64,000 nucleotides of DNA from CAYMRL01 sp964398985 (GCA_964398985.1 CAYNOS010000007.1:14591-78590), one strand, 5' to 3'; shown: positions 7,463 through 16,540, counted from the first letter of the stretch. A program made the numbers and translations. The notes: generated by a model from the sequence alone, not told the origin.

Positions 7463-9004
7463 ATGACACCACGCGACCGCCGCTCGGGCATCCTGCTCCA
7501 CCCGACCAGCCTGCCGGGCCCCCACGGGATCGGCGAGCTGGGCGCCGAAGCCCGGGCCTGGATCGACTTCCTGGCAGCGGCAGGGCAGAGGGCGTGGCAG
7601 GTGATGCCGCTCGGCCCCACCGGCTACGGCGACAGCCCCTATCAGTGCTTCAGCTCGTTCGCCGGCAACCCTTACCTCATCGACCTGGGCGCGCTGGCGG
7701 AAGAGGGCTGGCTGGCGAGCGGCGAGCTCGAGCCGCTGCGCGCGCTACCGGAACGCGCGGTCGACTTCGGAACGCTGATACCGCTGAAGGTCGAGCGCTT
7801 GACGCTGGCGGCCGACCGCTTCCTGGCGGGCGCCAGCGCGCAGCAGCGCGCCGAGCTGGCGGCGTTCGTGGAGCGCAGCGCGTGGCTGGAGGACTTCGCG
7901 CTGTTCATGGCGGTCAAGAACTCGCAGGGTGGCCGCGCCTGGGGCGAGTGGCCGGCGCCGCTGCGCGACCGGCAGGACGCCGCCTTGGCGGCGGCGCGCG
8001 CGGAGCTCGCCGGCGAGATCAGACGCATCGAGGTGTGGCAGTTCTGGTTCTCCCGGCAGTGGGACGCTGTCAAGGAGTACGCCAACGCGCGCGGCGTGCT
8101 CGTCATCGGCGACGTCCCGATCTTCGTGTCGCTCGACTCGGCCGACGCCTGGGCCAACCGCGAGTTGTTCCATCTGGGCGAGGACGGCGGCCCCGTGGTC
8201 GTCGCCGGCGTGCCGCCCGACTACTTCTCCGCCACCGGCCAGCGCTGGGGCAACCCGCTGTACCGCTGGGACGTGCTGGCGTCTCGCGGCTTCGACTGGT
8301 GGATCGAGCGGGTGCGCGCGGCGTTGACCACCGTGGACCTGCTGCGCATCGACCACTTCCGCGGCTTCGCGGCCTACTGGGAGATCCCCGCCAGCGAGCC
8401 GACGGCCGTCAAGGGCCGTTGGGTCGACGGTCCCGGACAGGCGCTGTTCTATGCGCTGGCCGGCGCCCTCGGCGAGCTGCCGCTGATCGCCGAAGACCTC
8501 GGGGTCATCACCCCTGACGTCGAGGAGCTGCGCGACGCCAACGGCCTGCCGGGCATGAAGGTGCTGCAGTTCGCGTTCGGCGGTGGCTCCGATGACCCGT
8601 ACCTGCCGCACAACTACCCGCGCAACGCGGTCGTCTACACCGGCACCCACGACAACGACACGACCCGCGGCTGGTACGCCGCGGCTCCCGCCCACGAGCG
8701 CGACTTCGTCAGGCGCTACCTGGCGCGGGACGACGAGCGGCTGTCATGGGACCTGATCCGGCTGGCGCTCGCCTCGACCGCCGACCTCGCGATCGTGCCG
8801 CTGCAGGACGTGCTCGACCTGGGACCCGAGGCGCGCATGAACACCCCGGGCGTGGCGTCGGGGAACTGGTCGTGGCGCTTCACTTGGCACGACGTGCCGA
8901 CTTGGGTGGCGCCGGAGCTCGCGCAGATGTCGGAACTCTACGGGCGGCTGCCGACGGACGGGCCAACCGACACCGCCTACCGGCAGTCGCAGCTCACGTC
9001 CTGA
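7463..9004 (+). CDS. malQ: 4-alpha-glucanotransferase (amylomaltase)
   Basis: A 513-residue GH77 amylomaltase that transfers alpha-1,4-glucan chains between maltodextrins, in the cytoplasm. The start GILLHPTSLPGPHGIGELG is typical. The GH77 catalytic residues are present: nucleophile D297 in RIDHFRGF, acid/base E344 in AEDLG, and D397 in THDND. It lies 15 bases behind the permease pair and may share their transcript. Its end overlaps the convergent natB-like gene by 11 bases. Length and sequence are normal. Confidence 0.97.
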   Translation: MTPRDRRSGILLHPTSLPGPHGIGELGAEARAWIDFLAAAGQRAWQVMPLGPTGYGDSPYQCFSSFAGNPYLIDLGALAEEGWLASGELEPLRALPERAVDFGTLIPLKVERLTLAADRFLAGASAQQRAELAAFVERSAWLEDFALFMAVKNSQGGRAWGEWPAPLRDRQDAALAAARAELAGEIRRIEVWQFWFSRQWDAVKEYANARGVLVIGDVPIFVSLDSADAWANRELFHLGEDGGPVVVAGVPPDYFSATGQRWGNPLYRWDVLASRGFDWWIERVRAALTTVDLLRIDHFRGFAAYWEIPASEPTAVKGRWVDGPGQALFYALAGALGELPLIAEDLGVITPDVEELRDANGLPGMKVLQFAFGGGSDDPYLPHNYPRNAVVYTGTHDNDTTRGWYAAAPAHERDFVRRYLARDDERLSWDLIRLALASTADLAIVPLQDVLDLGPEARMNTPGVASGNWSWRFTWHDVPTWVAPELAQMSELYGRLPTDGPTDTAYRQSQLTS

Positions 9005-10220
9005 AGATTACGCTCTCGCGCTTGAAGTTGCGCAGGGCGAACAGCAGGAACAGCACCACCAGCACCAGCATGCTCAGCCAGGTGGTGGCGACCGCGCTGC
9101 CCGTCAGCGTGCCCTTGATGGTGTCGTCCATGAGGACCAGGGCGTTGACGATCGGGATGCGGTAGATCAGGTCCCCGCCGCCGATCAGGTCCTTGAACTG
9201 CAGGAACAGCACCGGCAGGATGAACAAGAACGACAGCGGCGCCACGTAGCTCTGCGCCTCCTTGAACGAGCGCGCGAACATCGAGATCGCGATCAGGAGC
9301 GCCGCCACCGCTGCCGCCAGCAGCACCGCGCTGATGGCCAGCATGCCGAGCGAGCCGATGCTGACCGAGATGTTGCCGCCCATGATCTGAACCAGTTCCT
9401 CGGCCTCGCCGCCGAGGCGTGGCATCAAGATGCTGCGCATCAGCACGCCGCCCAGCAGGTAGCCCACGATCGCCATCACCGCCGCCGAAAGCCCGAAGGT
9501 CAGAGTGGCCAGGAACTTGCCTATCACTGCCTCGAGGCGCCGGATGGGCGTTACCAGCAGCACCTCCATGGTGCCGCGCTCCTTCTCGCCGGCGGTGGCG
9601 TCGATGGCCGTCATCTGACCGCCGGTAAGCGTCCAGATCGCGATGAAGAACGGGATCATCCACGAGAGCTGGCCGCCAGCGCGCTCGGCAGCGCTGCTGG
9701 CATCGACGGTCTGCACGCTCACGGGCGTCAAGACGGTGGGGTCGAGCCCCGCCGCGATCAGGCGCTGCGCCACCACCTCCTGCTGGTAGACGGATATCGC
9801 CTGCTGCACCTTGCCGGCGTTCAACTCGCTGCGCATGTTGCCGACCTTGGTCGCGAGCTCGATCGAGCTGCTGCCGCCCGCTGCCAACGCTGCCGCGAAG
9901 CCCGCCGGCACCGAGATCGCGACGACGACCTCGTCGGACTGCACCGCCAACACCGGATCGTCGACGCTCACCAGCGTGACGTTCTGGGCTTCGAGCATGG
10001 CCCGCAGCTCTGCGGGGACGTTCGCCTCGCCCAGCACGCCGACTTCCGTGACGGTCTCGGCCTCGCGTTGGAACAGCCCGCCGAGCATGAACGGCAACCC
10101 CAGCATCACCAGCGGCAGCACCAGCAGGGGGATCAGAAGGTTCGAGACGATGGCGCGTTGGTCGCGCAACGTCGAGAGGATCTCCTTCTTGGCGATGAGC
10201 CACACCATGCCTAGCCTCAT
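8994..10220 (-). CDS. ABC-2 type transporter permease (NatB-like)
   Basis: A 408-residue membrane subunit of an ABC-2 exporter resembling NatB. A transmembrane helix (SNLLIPLLVLPLVMLGLPFM) near the N-terminus is followed by a large extracytoplasmic domain, then five or so helices after TDG-like segment AGEKERGTMEVLLVTPI, the family's cytoplasmic coupling helix. The ATG overlaps the stop of the ATPase gene (ATGA), so the two subunits are coupled. In Bacillus NatAB exports Na+; here the substrate is unknown. Confidence 0.92.
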   Translation of the reverse strand: MRLGMVWLIAKKEILSTLRDQRAIVSNLLIPLLVLPLVMLGLPFMLGGLFQREAETVTEVGVLGEANVPAELRAMLEAQNVTLVSVDDPVLAVQSDEVVVAISVPAGFAAALAAGGSSSIELATKVGNMRSELNAGKVQQAISVYQQEVVAQRLIAAGLDPTVLTPVSVQTVDASSAAERAGGQLSWMIPFFIAIWTLTGGQMTAIDATAGEKERGTMEVLLVTPIRRLEAVIGKFLATLTFGLSAAVMAIVGYLLGGVLMRSILMPRLGGEAEELVQIMGGNISVSIGSLGMLAISAVLLAAAVAALLIAISMFARSFKEAQSYVAPLSFLFILPVLFLQFKDLIGGGDLIYRIPIVNALVLMDDTIKGTLTGSAVATTWLSMLVLVVLFLLFALRNFKRESVIFRT

Positions 10221-10966
10221 GCGCTGGCCTCCTCGCTATGCCGCAGCCCTCGCCGCTCGACGAGACGGAAGAACGCGTCTTCGAGGCTGGAGCCCTTGGC
10301 CTCGGCAGTGATCTCGGCGATCTTGCCCTCGGCGACCTTGGCGCCGCCGTAGATGATGCAGGCGCGGTCGCACAGCTCCTCGACCTCGCTCATCACGTGC
10401 GTCGAGTAGATGACCGCGCGATCCTCGCTCGGGTAGGCCTTCACGAAGTCGATGACCGCGCGTCGCGCCACGACGTCGAGCCCGACGGTGGCCTCGTCGA
10501 AGAAGATCACCGGCGGGTCGTGGATCACCGCGCGGGCGACCACCACCTTCTGCTTCATGCCGGTCGAGTACTCGCTGGCGCGCCTGGAGAGCGTGTCGCC
10601 GAGATGCAGCAGGTCGTCGAGGTCGGCGACCCGGCGCCGGATCGCGGCGCGGGACATCCCGTAGAGGCGTCCGAAGTACTCGAGGATCTCGCCCCCGGTC
10701 AGCCGGTCGTACAGCCCCATGCCGCCGTTGACGACGCCGATCGAGGCCCGCACCTTCTCGCCCTGACGCGCGATGTCGAAGCCGTTCACGGTAGCGGTGC
10801 CCCCGTCGGGCGCCAGCAGCGTGGCGAGGATCCGCAAGGTGGTCGTCTTGCCTGCGCCGTTGGGTCCCAGCAGACCGTAGACCTCTCCAGCGCCGACGTC
10901 GAAGCTGAGCTTGTCCACGGCCTGCACGCCGTCGAAAGATTTGTCCAAACCGGATACGTGAATCAT
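10217..10966 (-). CDS. ABC transporter ATP-binding protein (NatA-like)
   Basis: A 249-residue ATPase for the following ABC-2 permease. Walker A GPNGAGKTT is at 34-42, the signature YSTGMKQ at about 134-140, and Walker B FFDEATVGLD at 156-165; the D-loop has TVGLD rather than the commoner TSGLD. A Shine-Dalgarno GGAAGGAC precedes the ATG. A TACCAT box at 10997-11002 (minus strand) may be its promoter, back to back with the promoter of the gene at 11022. Confidence 0.95.
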   Translation of the reverse strand: MIHVSGLDKSFDGVQAVDKLSFDVGAGEVYGLLGPNGAGKTTTLRILATLLAPDGGTATVNGFDIARQGEKVRASIGVVNGGMGLYDRLTGGEILEYFGRLYGMSRAAIRRRVADLDDLLHLGDTLSRRASEYSTGMKQKVVVARAVIHDPPVIFFDEATVGLDVVARRAVIDFVKAYPSEDRAVIYSTHVMSEVEELCDRACIIYGGAKVAEGKIAEITAEAKGSSLEDAFFRLVERRGLRHSEEASA

Positions 10967-11009
10967 GGAAGTCCTTCCGCAAGCGGGGCGGAGCCCATGG
11001 TAACAGGGC

Positions 11010-11015
11010 TATCAT
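11010..11015 (+). promoter_or_regulatory. Leaderless -10 box for the FMN-dehydrogenase-like gene
   Basis: TATCAT followed by CGAGTC and the ATG at 11022; no ribosome-binding site between them. Confidence 0.6.
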
Positions 11016-11021
11016 CGAGTC

Positions 11022-11801
11022 ATGAGCGAGCGTGAGTTCGCCGCGCTGGACGCTTACCGGCTGATCCCACGCCTTCTGCACGAAGTCGAGGCGGCCGACC
11101 TGTCGACGTTCCTGTTGGGCCGGCGGCTCCCTACGCCCCTCATCGAGCGCGTCAAGGCCCCCGCAGCGGTGCCCGCCGCCGAACTGGTGGTGGTCGACGC
11201 CGAGGCGATCTTGTCCGGACAGGTCCCGCAGAGCGCGAGCGCCGCGATCCTCTTGCTGAAGCCGCGCCGCATGGCGGAACTGGTGCCGGCCGTCAAGCGA
11301 CTGGTCGAGCTCGAGCCGGCCGCCATCGCTCTGGACTTCGCGCCGCTCGCTGACAGTGCGCCGTTCGGCACGGTCGAGTGGCGTCCCCGGACACGCGAGG
11401 ACCTCGCGGAGCTGCGCGGAGCCGCGGGCGGCCCGGTGTGGCTTTTCGGCATCGCCGGCGCTGCCGACGCCGAGGTCGCGGCCGAGGCCGGGATCGACGG
11501 GATCGTGGTCTGCTCGCAGGTCGGTAGGCGCCTGGGCGCACCGGCCGTGATCGACGCGCTGCCCGAGATCATCGACGCCGTCGGCGGGATGCTGACGATA
11601 GCCGCCGCGGGCCCGGTTCGTGACGGCGGCGACGTGCTGCGCTACCTGGCGGTCGGCGCCGAGGCGATCGTCGTTGCCGACGGTCGACCGTTGGCCCTGC
11701 TCGCCGACGAGCTCGAGTACGCGATGCGGTTGACCGGTTGCGGCAGCCTCGCCGACGTCGGCTACGACATCTTGTTCGCTCCCCTGTTCGAGGAACCGTG
11801 A
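11022..11801 (+). CDS. FMN-dependent alpha-hydroxy-acid dehydrogenase homologue, probably not catalytic in the usual way
   Basis: A 259-residue protein whose C-terminal half matches the FMN-dependent alpha-hydroxy acid dehydrogenase barrel: DGIVV, then PAVIDALPEIIDAVG, a glycine-rich AAAGPVRDGGDVLRYLAVGAEAIVV phosphate-binding region, and the closing ELEYAMRLTGCGSLADV. Active members have about 350-400 residues and a catalytic SNHGGR. Here the same place reads CSQVGRR (residues 164-170), with His replaced by Gln166, and the N-terminal third is shortened. It may bind a flavin or phosphate without being an oxidase. It is followed by ruvA after 10 bases. Leaderless start. Confidence 0.7.
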   Translation: MSEREFAALDAYRLIPRLLHEVEAADLSTFLLGRRLPTPLIERVKAPAAVPAAELVVVDAEAILSGQVPQSASAAILLLKPRRMAELVPAVKRLVELEPAAIALDFAPLADSAPFGTVEWRPRTREDLAELRGAAGGPVWLFGIAGAADAEVAAEAGIDGIVVCSQVGRRLGAPAVIDALPEIIDAVGGMLTIAAAGPVRDGGDVLRYLAVGAEAIVVADGRPLALLADELEYAMRLTGCGSLADVGYDILFAPLFEEP

Positions 11802-11811
11802 GGCGGCCAGC

Positions 11812-12411
11812 GTGATCGCACTGATCGAAGGCGAGGTCAGGGAGGTGCGCGAGGCCAGCGTGATCGTCATGGCCGGCTCCTTCGGCATCGAGGCTTTCGC
11901 TCCCGCCTCGACTCTGACGCGCTGCGTCAAGGGCGAGTTCGTGACGCTCCACACCCAGTTCCTGGTGCGCGACGAGCAGCCCCTGCTCTACGGCTTCCAC
12001 GAGCCCGACCAGCTGTTCGTCTTCCGGCGCCTGCTCGAAGTCGGCGGCGTCGGACCCAAGGTCGCGCTGGGCGTGCTCTCGACCCTGACGCCGGCGCTGC
12101 TGGCGGCAGCCGTCGACAACGGGGACGCAGGGCTGTTGACCAGCGCTCCCGGCGTCGGCAAGCGCACCGCCGAGCGCATCGTCCTGGAACTGAAGGGCCG
12201 GCTGCCAGAGGCGCTGCTCGCCGGCACGGGGCCGGTCGCGACGCGCGCTTCGCGGCTGCTGGCTCCCGCCGCCCAGGACGCCATCGACGCACTGCTGGCC
12301 CTCGGCTTCCGCGAGGGGCAGGTCAGGGGACTGGTCAGCGAACTGGCAGCCAAGGGACCGGACGAGTCGGCCGAGTCGTTGATCCGCCGCGCGCTCTCGC
12401 GCCTGCGCTAA
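11812..12411 (+). CDS. ruvA: Holliday junction branch migration protein RuvA
   Basis: A 199-residue RuvA, which binds Holliday junctions as a tetramer and recruits the RuvB motor. The OB-fold N-terminus IALIEGEVREVREASVIV, the helix-hairpin-helix pair VGGVGPKVALGVL and APGVGKRTAERIVLELKG, and the C-terminal RuvB-binding three-helix domain (ALLALGFREGQVRGLV) are all present. The GTG start has GAGGCGG upstream. It sits 10 bases after the degenerate FMN-enzyme gene, likely co-transcribed; ruvB and ruvC are not in the window. Confidence 0.97.
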   Translation: MIALIEGEVREVREASVIVMAGSFGIEAFAPASTLTRCVKGEFVTLHTQFLVRDEQPLLYGFHEPDQLFVFRRLLEVGGVGPKVALGVLSTLTPALLAAAVDNGDAGLLTSAPGVGKRTAERIVLELKGRLPEALLAGTGPVATRASRLLAPAAQDAIDALLALGFREGQVRGLVSELAAKGPDESAESLIRRALSRLR

Positions 12412-12432
12412 CGACCGCCGACGCTCAGCGGT

Positions 12433-13554
12433 TCAGGCCCAAGCCGTGACCGCCAGCGCCTCTTCGGGCGCCACGCTGGGGATGCCGAAGGCGCTGCCGA
12501 CCGCTTCGTAGGTCAGCACGCCCCCGTGGGTGTTGAGGCCCTTCAGCAGCGCGGGGTCCGACAGCAACGCCTTCGAAGGGTCGGCCGCCAGCTTCAGCGC
12601 GTACGGCAGCGTCTGGTTGGCGAGGGCCCTGGTGCTGGTGTTCGGCACCGCGCCCGGCATGTTCGCGACGCCGTAATGGACGACGCCGTCGACCACGTAG
12701 GTGGGATCGGCGTGCGTGGTCGGCCGGATGGTCTCGATGCAGCCGCCCTGGTCGACGGCCACGTCGACGATGACGCTGCCGGTCTTCATGTTCGCGAGCA
12801 TGTCCCTGGTGACCAGCCGCGGCGCCCGGGCGCCGGGAATCAGGACCGCGCCGATCAGCAGGTCGGCGGTCGGCAGCAGCTCGGCGAGGTTCCCGACGTT
12901 GCTGGTGCGGGTCTCGAGCTGACCCGAGAAGATGTCCTCGAGGTACTGCAGGCGCGCGTGGCTGACGTCGACGATCGTGACTTTGGCTCCCAGGCCGAGA
13001 GCGATCTTGGCGGCGTTGGTGCCGACGGTGCCGCCGCCGAGGATCACGACCTCGCCCTTCGCGACGCCGGTGACGCCGCCCAGCAGCAGCCCGCGCCCGC
13101 CCTGCGAGCGCTCGAGGTAGTGGGCGCCGACCTGCGCCGCCATGCGCCCAGCCACCTCGCTCATCGGGGTCAGCAGTGGCAGGCTGCCGTTGGCTGCCTG
13201 GACGGTCTCGTAGGCGATCGCGGTGGTGCCGCTCTTCAGCAGTTCATCGGTGAGCTGGCGGTCGGCCGCCAGGTGCAGGTAGGTGAACAGGATCAGGTCG
13301 GAGCGCAGGTACTGGTACTCGGCCGCGATCGGCTCTTTGACCTTGAGCACCATGCGCTGGGCCCACGCGTCCGCCGTCGCGACGATGTCGGCGCCGGCCC
13401 CCACGTAGTCTGCGTCGGTGAAGCCGGAGCCGAGACCGGCGCCTGCCTCGACGCTGACGCTGTGGCCGGCGTGGGTCAGCGCGTGGACCGCAGCGGGGGT
13501 CGCCGCCACCCGGTTCTCCTGAGCTTTGATCTCCTTGGGGATGCCGATGTTCAT
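12433..13554 (-). CDS. ald: Alanine dehydrogenase
   Basis: A 373-residue NAD-dependent L-alanine dehydrogenase, catalysing reversible deamination of alanine to pyruvate and ammonium. Clear family features are MNIGIPKEIKAQENRVA, KVKEPIAAEYQYLR (substrate lysine region), and the NAD-binding GGVTGVAKGEVVILGGGTVG. The ATG has GAGGAGCG upstream. A stand-alone gene, normal length. Confidence 0.97.
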   Translation of the reverse strand: MNIGIPKEIKAQENRVAATPAAVHALTHAGHSVSVEAGAGLGSGFTDADYVGAGADIVATADAWAQRMVLKVKEPIAAEYQYLRSDLILFTYLHLAADRQLTDELLKSGTTAIAYETVQAANGSLPLLTPMSEVAGRMAAQVGAHYLERSQGGRGLLLGGVTGVAKGEVVILGGGTVGTNAAKIALGLGAKVTIVDVSHARLQYLEDIFSGQLETRTSNVGNLAELLPTADLLIGAVLIPGARAPRLVTRDMLANMKTGSVIVDVAVDQGGCIETIRPTTHADPTYVVDGVVHYGVANMPGAVPNTSTRALANQTLPYALKLAADPSKALLSDPALLKGLNTHGGVLTYEAVGSAFGIPSVAPEEALAVTAWA

Positions 13555-13662
13555 CGCGTTCGCTCCTCAGGGCACCGGACCGTCTCTGCCCCGGCGCCCG
13601 CTGCCGTTTCGAGGCACTGGTTCGGCCACCACTCTACCTTCGCCCCGTGGTCGCGCGCCGCG

Positions 13663-14574
13663 TCACGCGCCCGCGGCGAAGACCCTCAGGAGCTTGACGC
13701 GACCGCTGGTTGACGGATCGGGCTCCGCTAGCGCCACCAGCCCGCCGTCGCCGTCCACCAGCGCGCTGCGCGCCGCGACCCCCGGCACGTCGCGGCGGCC
13801 CTGGCGCACGGCGCTGACCGCCGCGTCGTCGAGCGCCACGACCGGCAGGCCGAGTGCGCGCAGCGGCGCGATGTCGGGCGCGCGCGCCAGCTCCTCGAGA
13901 GGAGTGGCGGACTCGAGCTCGATGGCGCCGCTGGCCGTGCGCACCAGGCCGCTGAGGTGCGCTGGCAGCCCCAGCGCCGCGCCCAGGTCGCGAGCGAACG
14001 ACCTGACGTAGGTGCCGGCGGCGACGGTGAGCTCGATCAGCGCCGTCGGGTGCTCGCCGAGGGTCGGCGGCAGGTTGGCGGCTACCGGGTTCGGCAGGTC
14101 GTCGCGGCGGCCAGCCAGGCCCAGCAGGCGCAGCGAGCGGTAGGCCACCGGCCGCGGGGGCGGTTCGAGGACCTCGCCGCGGCGCGCGGACGCGTAGCTG
14201 CGGACGCCGCCCTGCTTGACCGCCGAGAACGCCGGTGGCCGCTGCTCGGTGACGCTGAGGAACGGCGCCATGGCCTCTTCGACGGCGTCCGCTGTCAAGT
14301 GCGCGGCGTCGGCTTCCTCGGTCACCGGGCCTTCGGCGTCGAGCGTCGGCGTGCCGGCGCCGAACGACACCCACGCGAGGTAGCGCTTGTCGTGACCGGT
14401 CAGGTAGGGGGAGAGCTTGGTCGCCTCGCCGACCAGCAGCACCAGAACCCCGGTCGCCAGTGGGTCGAGGGTGCCGGCGTGGCCGACGCGCCGCGTGGCG
14501 AGGAGCCGTCGGGCGCGCGCGACGACGTCGTGGGAGGTGGCTCCCAGCGGCTTGTCGACGCACTTGATGCCCAT
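13663..14574 (-). CDS. truB: tRNA pseudouridine(55) synthase
   Basis: TruB makes pseudouridine 55 in the T-loop of tRNAs. The catalytic loop GHAGTLDPLATGVL contains the nucleophilic aspartate (residue 37 from the chosen start), preceded by KPLGATSHDVV. RYLAWVSFGAGTPTLDAEG and TYVRSFARDLGAALG are also typical. I chose the ATG at 14574 (MGIKCVDKPLG, 303 residues) over a GTG nine bases upstream because it begins right at the conserved fold; either is possible. The upstream region holds the 30-bp palindromic repeats. Confidence 0.96.
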   Translation of the reverse strand: MGIKCVDKPLGATSHDVVARARRLLATRRVGHAGTLDPLATGVLVLLVGEATKLSPYLTGHDKRYLAWVSFGAGTPTLDAEGPVTEEADAAHLTADAVEEAMAPFLSVTEQRPPAFSAVKQGGVRSYASARRGEVLEPPPRPVAYRSLRLLGLAGRRDDLPNPVAANLPPTLGEHPTALIELTVAAGTYVRSFARDLGAALGLPAHLSGLVRTASGAIELESATPLEELARAPDIAPLRALGLPVVALDDAAVSAVRQGRRDVPGVAARSALVDGDGGLVALAEPDPSTSGRVKLLRVFAAGA

Positions 14575-14624
14575 GGCGGCCACCAGCCTACGCCGCCGCG
14601 CTTGGCACGCGGGCCGGCGCAGAG

Positions 14625-14713
14625 ATCACGCCCGCGGGCGTCACGCCCGCGGGCGCGGTTCCAGCGAACGACACGCCCGCGGGCGCGGTTCCAGCGAACG
14701 ACACGCCCGGGCT
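14625..14713. repeat. 30-bp tandem repeat with a CGCCCGCGGGCG palindrome
   Basis: Two nearly identical 30-bp units, 14641-14670 and 14671-14700 (first base differs), are flanked by partial copies on both sides. Each unit holds the 12-bp perfect palindrome CGCCCGCGGGCG and then GTTCCAGCGAACG. The palindrome occurs three times between 14629 and 14690. It fills the gap between truB and the TPR/CPBP gene, both on the minus strand, so its transcript could form strong hairpins after the TPR/CPBP stop. Confidence 0.85.
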
Positions 14714-16361
14714 AGAAGAACAGGGCCCGTGCCCAAGGGCTGACCAGCACGGCGACCAGCAGGCCGACGTGCAGCGTCAGCTGAGCCAGCAACGTCTCGA
14801 GGCCGCTCCTGCGGCGCCGGAACGCGTCCCCCAGCAGCAACCCGAACACCAGCAGCAGAGCGACCGGCGTGCCGAGCACCAGCGCGTAGAGGCTGGCGGA
14901 GATCACCGTGGCGATGGTCGAGTCGTAGCGTTTGGCCAACGGCGGGATCAGGAAGGCGCGAAAGTACAGCTCGATCAGCGGCAGCAGGATCAGCGCCGCC
15001 ACCGTGAACGGGGTCAGTTGCACCAGGTCGAGGTAGAAGCCGCCGAGCGCCCCGTCGAGCGGGCGGTAGTGCAGGTAGGCGATGGTGGCCGCCAGCATCA
15101 CCAAGCCCCAGCCGAAGCCGATCAGCGGCCTCTTCGAGTCACCCAGCAGCTTGTCGAGGGGCTCGAAGCCGTTCGCCTGGGCGCGGCGCGAGACCAGCAG
15201 CGCCAACAGGACGGCCAGGGTCAGGAAGAACAGCGCTCGCGCCTCGGCCCCCTGCACCGGGGTCAGCAGCACCAACGGGTTATCGAACCGGATCACCCCG
15301 AAGAAGATGGCGGCAAGCAGCGCGACCAACGCGGCGGCGACGAGGATCCCGTAGACCTGTCCGACGCTCCACAACCGCGGGCCGTCGATCACCTCGAGCG
15401 TGTTGGAACTGGCGATGCGGCTCTCGCCGACGAGGTGCGCGGCGACCACCAGCAGCAGCAGGAGCAGCCAGATGACGGCATTGCCGGCCACGAACGACAG
15501 GATGTTCTCGCGCCTGAAGGACTCGCGCATCGCCAGGTTGCCGGCTTGCAGGTCGCCCTCGGAGTAGTAGATGAGGCCGAGCGAGCGCAGGTCGCGGCTC
15601 TGCGCCTCGACGTCGCGCGAACCTCGCAGCTGATGCGCCGTCGCCAGGTTGCCCGCGGCGGCCTCGGTGTCTCCCTGGGCCCACTGCGCCATACCGAGCA
15701 GCGAGCGCACCGCCGGGTTGCGATCGTCGCCGGTCAGAGCGACGTAATTGGACAGCTGTCGTTCGGCGGCGGCGGCGTCGCCCAGGCGCAGGCTGAGCCG
15801 CGCGTCGGCCAGTCGGAAGTTCACGTCGAGCGAGTCGGCGGTGATGGCGGAAGCGTAGTGCTCGAAGGCGGTGTCGTACTCCCCGCGCCGCTCGGCGATC
15901 CGGCCCGCCGTCAGGTTGACGCGCGCCTCGAGTTCGCGATTGGCGCGCTCCACCAGGCGGTTGCGCGCCTGCTGGAGGAAGCCCTCGGCGTCGAGCGTCC
16001 GGTCGCTGGCCAGGGCCGCTTCGGCCAGCAGGACCATCGGCCAGGCGTCATCGATGAGGTTTTGAACGCGCCTGAGGCGCTGCTCGGCGCTCGCGACCTC
16101 ACCCAACTGCAGCTCGACGCGGGCCAGCGCCAGGTCGGCGTCGGCGAAGCCGGGCCGAACCTGCAAGGCGTTGAGGCAGGCGAGCTTGGCGTTCTCCAGG
16201 TCGCCCCGGGCTTCGAACAGCAGGCACTGCTGGTAGTAACGGTTCTCGTCGAAGCCTTGGGCCGCGGCGATGCTGGCGACGAAGGCACCGGCCAGCATCA
16301 ACATCGCGAGCAGGAGGCGCCTGGGACCAACGGATCTCAACAGACCCGAATCCTCTTTCAT
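14712..16361 (-). CDS. TPR-repeat membrane protein with a degenerate CPBP (CAAX-protease-like) domain
   Basis: A 549-residue protein. A signal-anchor (RRLLLAMLMLAGAFVASIAAAQ) is followed by about 270 residues of tetratricopeptide-like helices (ENAKLACLNALQVRPGFADADL and similar), then about eight membrane helices. In the last third ELYFRAFLIPPL resembles the EExxxR motif of CPBP intramembrane proteases, and LAQLTLHVGLLV resembles their later His motif. The double glutamate is single here, so protease activity is doubtful. The start at 16361 is chosen because AGGGGAGAC precedes the ATG and a signal-like segment follows. Function unknown. Confidence 0.75.
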   Translation of the reverse strand: MKEDSGLLRSVGPRRLLLAMLMLAGAFVASIAAAQGFDENRYYQQCLLFEARGDLENAKLACLNALQVRPGFADADLALARVELQLGEVASAEQRLRRVQNLIDDAWPMVLLAEAALASDRTLDAEGFLQQARNRLVERANRELEARVNLTAGRIAERRGEYDTAFEHYASAITADSLDVNFRLADARLSLRLGDAAAAERQLSNYVALTGDDRNPAVRSLLGMAQWAQGDTEAAAGNLATAHQLRGSRDVEAQSRDLRSLGLIYYSEGDLQAGNLAMRESFRRENILSFVAGNAVIWLLLLLLVVAAHLVGESRIASSNTLEVIDGPRLWSVGQVYGILVAAALVALLAAIFFGVIRFDNPLVLLTPVQGAEARALFFLTLAVLLALLVSRRAQANGFEPLDKLLGDSKRPLIGFGWGLVMLAATIAYLHYRPLDGALGGFYLDLVQLTPFTVAALILLPLIELYFRAFLIPPLAKRYDSTIATVISASLYALVLGTPVALLLVFGLLLGDAFRRRRSGLETLLAQLTLHVGLLVAVLVSPWARALFF

Positions 16362-16540
16362 GTCTCCCCTTCGGTCGGCCGGCCGCCACCAGGCGACGCC
16401 GGGTTCTCCCGGCACTCCCGCAGCACCCTGGACCACGTGAACCCAACTATGACCGCGCAGCGTTGCTGCCGCGGTTAGGTCATTCACTTTGCTCATCGAG
16501 GACTTGTCGCCTCAGGGACGGCAATCACGGCCGGTGAGCC

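Noticed and set aside
14641..14700. Tandem 30-bp repeats taken as a CRISPR array.
   Set aside because: The copies are directly adjacent with no spacers, there are only two, and no cas gene is present.
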